The notes beneath the pieces were generated by a model that saw nothing but the letters and a program-made list of their open reading frames with translations, had not been told where the DNA came from and made no database searches. Both the position numbers and the translations under genes were made by a program. DNA of 64,000 nucleotides from Caloramator sp. mosi_1 (lineage in GTDB: Bacteria > Bacillota > Clostridia > Clostridiales > Caloramatoraceae), in assembly GCF_028622835.1 (NCBI RefSeq), contig NZ_CP117677.1, forward strand, positions 2,032,820-2,096,819. The letters are read 5' to 3'. Shown here piece after piece: positions 60,685 to 64,000 of this stretch. Each line of letters opens with the position of its first letter. Within the stretch, counting starts at the first letter, position 1.

Positions 60685-61739
60685 ATGCTTAAATTTCAGG
60701 ATTTATTAGAAAAAGTAGTAGAAATGGGAGCATCAGATTTACATATTACAGTTGGAATTCCACCAACCGCAAGAGTAAATGGCTCATTAGTACAAATAAC
60801 AGAAGAAAGACTTACAACAGAAATGGCAGAACAATATGTTAAGGAGGTTTTAAGTGAAGAACAATATGAAAAATATAAAGAGGCTGGAGAATTAGATTTT
60901 TCATATTCAATACAGGGAGTTGGCAGATTTAGAGTAAATGCTTTTAGACAAAGAGGTAGTGATGCAATGGCTCTTAGATTAGTTGCAGCTCAAGTTCCAA
61001 CTTTAGAAAAGCTAAATATGCCACCTGTACTTAAGGAGCTTACTAATAAGACGCGTGGACTTATATTAGTTACAGGCCCTACAGGTAGTGGTAAATCTAC
61101 AACACTTGCTGCAATGATAAATGAAATTAATCAAAATAGAAGTTGCCATATAATAACACTTGAAGATCCAATAGAATATCTTCATAAGCATAAAAAAGTA
61201 TAGTCAATCAAAGAGAGATTGGACACGATTCTAAATCCTATGCTAATGCTTTACGTGCTGCATTAAGGGAGGACCCAGATGTAATATTAGTTGGTGAGAT
61301 GAGAGATTTAGAAACCATTTCAATCGCGATAACAGCTGCTGAAACAGGACATTTAGTTTTATCAACTTTACATACAATAGGTGCATCAAAAACAGTTGAT
61401 AGAATAGTGGATGTATTCCCACCATACCAACAGCAGCAGATAAAAGTTCAGCTTTCTGCAGTTTTAGAGGGGTAATTTCTCAGCAACTTATAAAAAAACA
61501 GATGGTAATGGGCGTGTTTGTGCTATGGAGATAATGGTTGCAACTCCAGCTATAAGAAATTTAATTAGAGAAGGAAAAACCCATCAAATAGATTCAGCAG
61601 TTCAAACTGGTGCTAAGTATGGAATGAAAACTATGGATATGTCATTGGTTGAGCTTTATAAAAAGGGTTAATATCCTATGATGATGCACTTAACTATTCA
61701 GTTGATAGTGATATTGTTATGAGATTGCTTAATTTATAG
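60685..61739 (+). CDS. pilT: Type IV pilus retraction ATPase
   Basis: ATG 60685 follows GGGAGG. About 351 residues. PilT features: [41 protein letters not shown], Walker [17 protein letters not shown], Asp box LEDPIEYLH, Walker [17 protein letters not shown], His box [13 protein letters not shown], and the C-terminal [14 protein letters not shown]. Frame breaks near 61200, 61470 and 61668. Powers retraction for twitching or adhesion. Confidence 0.94.
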
Positions 61740-61760
61740 TTTTGGCTGTGGGGTGTTTGT

Positions 61761-62948
61761 ATGCCAAAATACTTTAGTAGAGTAAAAACAATACGGGGTA
61801 AAACGGCAGATAGATTATTTAAAATTGAAGTTGGTAAATATCAAGACACTGTTTTAAGTAGAAACAGTGTCTATCCTATTTTTATAATAAAAAATAAAAG
61901 TTTTAAATTTCAAAGGAAATTAAGCAATAGAGATTTTTATTTTATTAGTAAACAGTTTTATATTGCTTGCCAATCAGGTTTAGATATTTTAAGAACCATA
62001 GAACTTTTGATTGAACAATCTGATAATAATTTAAAAGAAATCTTTGAAGGTATTTATAAGAAGATACAGTCAGGATCAAACTTATCTGAGGCCTTTGAGG
62101 ATACTAAGAGGTTCCCCAATTTTTTTATTAATATGATTAGGGTTGGTGAACTAAGTGGCAATTTAGAGGAGACCTTTAGAATGCTTTCAGATTACTATTT
62201 TAGGCAATATACAATTATTAAAAGTATAAGACAGGCAACAGCATATCCTAAGTTAGTATTTATTTTAACATTAACTATTTTGATTCTTATTTTTAATAAA
62301 ATAATACCAATGTTTGCAAATATAATACTTCAATTTAATAAAGAGCAGATACCTTTAGCAACTCAAATAATAATTAATACTTCTAATTTTATAAGAGAAA
62401 GGCAGAAATTAATTTTATTTTCTTTGCTTTTACTTATTTTTATAGCAAGTTTTTATAAAAAAATTGATTTATTAAAAAAGACTAAGGACTTATTATATAT
62501 TAAACTTCCTATTTTAAAGAAAATAAACATACTTAACACATCGGTGCAGTTTACATCAATTTTGTGGATGCTAACAAGAAGTGGAGTGCCAATTATAAAG
62601 GGTATAGATATATTAGTAGATATAATAGAAAATAGATTTATAAAGGAAAGGTTAAAGGAAATAGTTTTAAAGCTTCAAATGGGAGTTAGCTTAAGTGAAT
62701 CTGTACGAGAAGTTGAATTTCTTCCAAGAATGCTGGTAAATGTATTAAGGACTTCGGAGGAAGCGGGAACTTTAGAAAAGACATTAAAAAATATGTCTGA
62801 GTACTACTATCTTGAGTTGGATGAGTATATTAAAAGGGTTTTAATTTATGTTGAACCAGTATTAATATTATCTTTAGCAGTATTTATAGGTTTTATAGTT
62901 ATGGCATTAATGTTACCAATATTTAAAATTTATAGAAGTATCATTTAA
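61761..62948 (+). CDS. pilC: Type IV pilus inner-membrane platform protein
   Basis: 395 residues, intact. Two GspF domains: FYFISKQFYIACQSGLDIL with IQSGSNLSEAFED, and VQFTSILWMLTRSGVPIIKG with LQMGVSLSESVREV, each followed by membrane helices (TAYPKLVFILTLTILILIF; VLILSLAVFIGFIVMALML). It anchors PilB and PilT at the membrane. The N-terminal ~60 residues before the first domain are variable. Confidence 0.92.
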   Translation: MPKYFSRVKTIRGKTADRLFKIEVGKYQDTVLSRNSVYPIFIIKNKSFKFQRKLSNRDFYFISKQFYIACQSGLDILRTIELLIEQSDNNLKEIFEGIYKKIQSGSNLSEAFEDTKRFPNFFINMIRVGELSGNLEETFRMLSDYYFRQYTIIKSIRQATAYPKLVFILTLTILILIFNKIIPMFANIILQFNKEQIPLATQIIINTSNFIRERQKLILFSLLLLIFIASFYKKIDLLKKTKDLLYIKLPILKKINILNTSVQFTSILWMLTRSGVPIIKGIDILVDIIENRFIKERLKEIVLKLQMGVSLSESVREVEFLPRMLVNVLRTSEEAGTLEKTLKNMSEYYYLELDEYIKRVLIYVEPVLILSLAVFIGFIVMALMLPIFKIYRSII

Positions 62949-62966
62949 AGTTTAATAAATATAAAA

Positions 62967-63000
62967 CCTGTCAATAATTATCATTGAAATTATTGACAGG
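62967..63000 (+). promoter_or_regulatory. Hairpin next to the pilin ribosome site
   Basis: CCTGTCAATAATT (62967-62979) pairs exactly with AATTATTGACAGG (62988-63000) around an 8-base loop. It ends in the first bases of GGGAGG (62999-63004), the pilin ribosome site. No T-run follows. It may stabilise or process the mRNA between pilC and pilin, or control translation. Confidence 0.6.
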
Positions 63001-63011
63001 GAGGTATGTAT

Positions 63012-63392
63012 ATGAAAAAGAAAAAAGGTTTTACACTAATTGAAGTAATTGTGGCTATAGCTATTATTGGTATTTTAGCAGCAACTTTAATACCAGAAGT
63101 TACAAGCTATACTGTAAGTGCAAATAATACTAAGCTTAGAGCAGAGGCAAGAATGCTTCTAAATGCGATTGAGCTATATAATGCTTCTGTTCAGGGGACA
63201 GATTTAGTATTAAGTGATGAGTTAACGATTGAAAATATTAAAGAAAGAGATTTAAATAATGGTGAGGGGTTAAAAGAGATAATAAATAAATTAAAGAGTG
63301 AAGAACTAAAGAAATATACAATAGCTGAATTGAAAAAATTAGTTGAAGAGGGAACTATAAAACCTTCTCAAGAATCATCCTCAAACCCATAA
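63012..63392 (+). CDS. Type IV major or minor pilin
   Basis: ATG 63012 is 7 bases from GGGAGG; the ATG at 63006 is too close. 126 residues. Class III signal peptide: KKKKG then FTLIEVIVAIAIIGILAAT, cut by PilD before Phe, with Glu at +5. The long hydrophobic helix N1 is followed by LRAEARMLLNAIELYNAS and a soluble part rich in Lys and Glu (SEELKKYTIAELKKLVEE). No cysteine pair. Placed after pilC in the operon it is probably a major pilin. Confidence 0.9.
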   Translation: MKKKKGFTLIEVIVAIAIIGILAATLIPEVTSYTVSANNTKLRAEARMLLNAIELYNASVQGTDLVLSDELTIENIKERDLNNGEGLKEIINKLKSEELKKYTIAELKKLVEEGTIKPSQESSSNP

Positions 63393-63466
63393 GGGGAAGA
63401 AGATTAAAAGGTATGTAGTAGTTTAAAAAATAATTTAATAATATAGAACACTTTCGGAGGGAGTTT

Positions 63467-64000
63467 ATGGAAACTACATTTTTAATTTTCTCATTTATTT
63501 TTGGTTTGGTTATAGGTAGCTTTTTAAATGTATGTATTTATAGAATACCACGGGAAGAATCAATAGCCTATCCACCATCCCACTGTACAAATTGTGGATA
63601 TAGACTAAGATGGTACGATTTGATTCCTGTAATAAGCTATACTTTATTAAAGGGAAGATGTAGAAGCTGCGGCCAAAAATTTCAATTATTTATCCTCTTA
63701 TTGAGGTTGCTACAGCTATTTTATTTGGAATATTGTTTTTAAAGTTTGGTGTTAGTATTGCCTTCTTTAAATATGCTGTATTATTTTGTTTTTTAATTGT
63801 TATAGGTGTTATTGATTTATTAACTACAGATGTTTATTTTAATACAACTATAACTGGTATAATATTTGGTATTTGTTTTGCCGTTATAGAAAAATACTAT
63901 TTAAATATTCCAATAAAAAACAGTTTGCTTGGAGGTTTGCTTGGAGGATTATTTATAGGGGTGATTGTATTTTTAACAAAGGCAATGGGTGAAGGGGATA
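63467..64000 (+). CDS. pilD: Prepilin peptidase (A24), cut by the window end
   Basis: ATG 63467 follows GGAGGG. About 178 residues visible with one frame break near 63684. IFGLVIGSFLNVCIYRIPR, the zinc cysteines HCTNCGYRLRWYDLIPVISY and GRCRSCGQK, the first aspartate in VIGVIDLLTTDVYF, and GEGD (GxGD) at the very end of the window give both catalytic Asp. It cuts and N-methylates pilins at the membrane. The C-terminus lies beyond base 64000. Confidence 0.9.

Noticed and set aside
1-64000. tRNA, rRNA or CRISPR arrays
   Set aside because: I looked for their conserved sequences and repeated units and saw none; a covariance search was not possible.

Overview
The window is an AT-rich stretch of a spore-forming, Gram-positive anaerobe of the class Clostridia. 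I infer this from sporulation sigma factor K, a T-box leader before alaS, the alaS-ireB-ruvX-DUF1292 and mltG-trmR-U32-udk gene orders, ferredoxin-like proteins, FeoAB and a type IV pilus operon. A Caloramator-like member of the Clostridiaceae would fit, but I cannot fix the genus. Nearly every long gene, including ones that must work such as alaS and typA, is broken by single-base frame changes, usually at a short homopolymer. I read these as assembly errors and give each such gene as one CDS from true start to true stop.

Region 1 (1-2460): the end of an MFS transporter, two related proteins sharing a C-terminal module (possibly spore-surface proteins), and the 5' part of a gene for a protein with two P-loop domains. 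Two sites here fit a sigma-K-type promoter (AC, 17 bases, CATAnnnTA).

Region 2 (2441-14537): an integrated element of about 12.1 kb that splits the P-loop gene. Its ends share the 9-bp core CACACGTTA. Joining left flank to right flank restores the P-loop gene exactly in frame. Joining the two inner ends gives an attP-like site with 12-bp inverted arms. The cargo is a type I restriction-modification operon (hsdM, hsdS, a DUF6155 gene, hsdR, a YgjP-type metalloprotease), an overlapping DUF262/HEPN pair that looks like a second defence module, an XRE regulator with an operator-like palindrome, a 52-residue ORF and a large serine recombinase beside the right end. The layout recalls the skin elements that interrupt sporulation genes and are excised in the mother cell. 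This is the most interesting feature of the window.

Region 3 (14531-31648): the 3' part of the split gene, uvrB (LexA box) and uvrA, a TPR-GAF-GGDEF protein, an FHA-SEDS-PBP cell-wall cluster, a YdjM-like membrane protein, uvrC, a PHP phosphoesterase, murB, and a hisC that lacks about 45-50 internal codons.

Region 4 (31661-40549): gltS (minus), a ferredoxin, a CmpB-like membrane protein (minus), rarA, an Fe-S/thiolation operon (rrf2-iscS-iscU-mnmA), a PRC-barrel protein and an AI-2E-family permease.

Region 5 (40557-58882): T-box-alaS, ireB, an Fe-S aldo/keto reductase, ruvX, a DUF1292 gene, sfsA, Fur-box-controlled feoAB with a small eight-cysteine protein, fur, RNase J, ylbF, queT, typA, then mltG-trmR-U32-udk, sigK and yqeG.

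Region 6 (58935-64000): a type IV pilus operon, pilB-pilT-pilC-pilin-pilD, running off the window end. I saw no rRNA, tRNA or CRISPR array.
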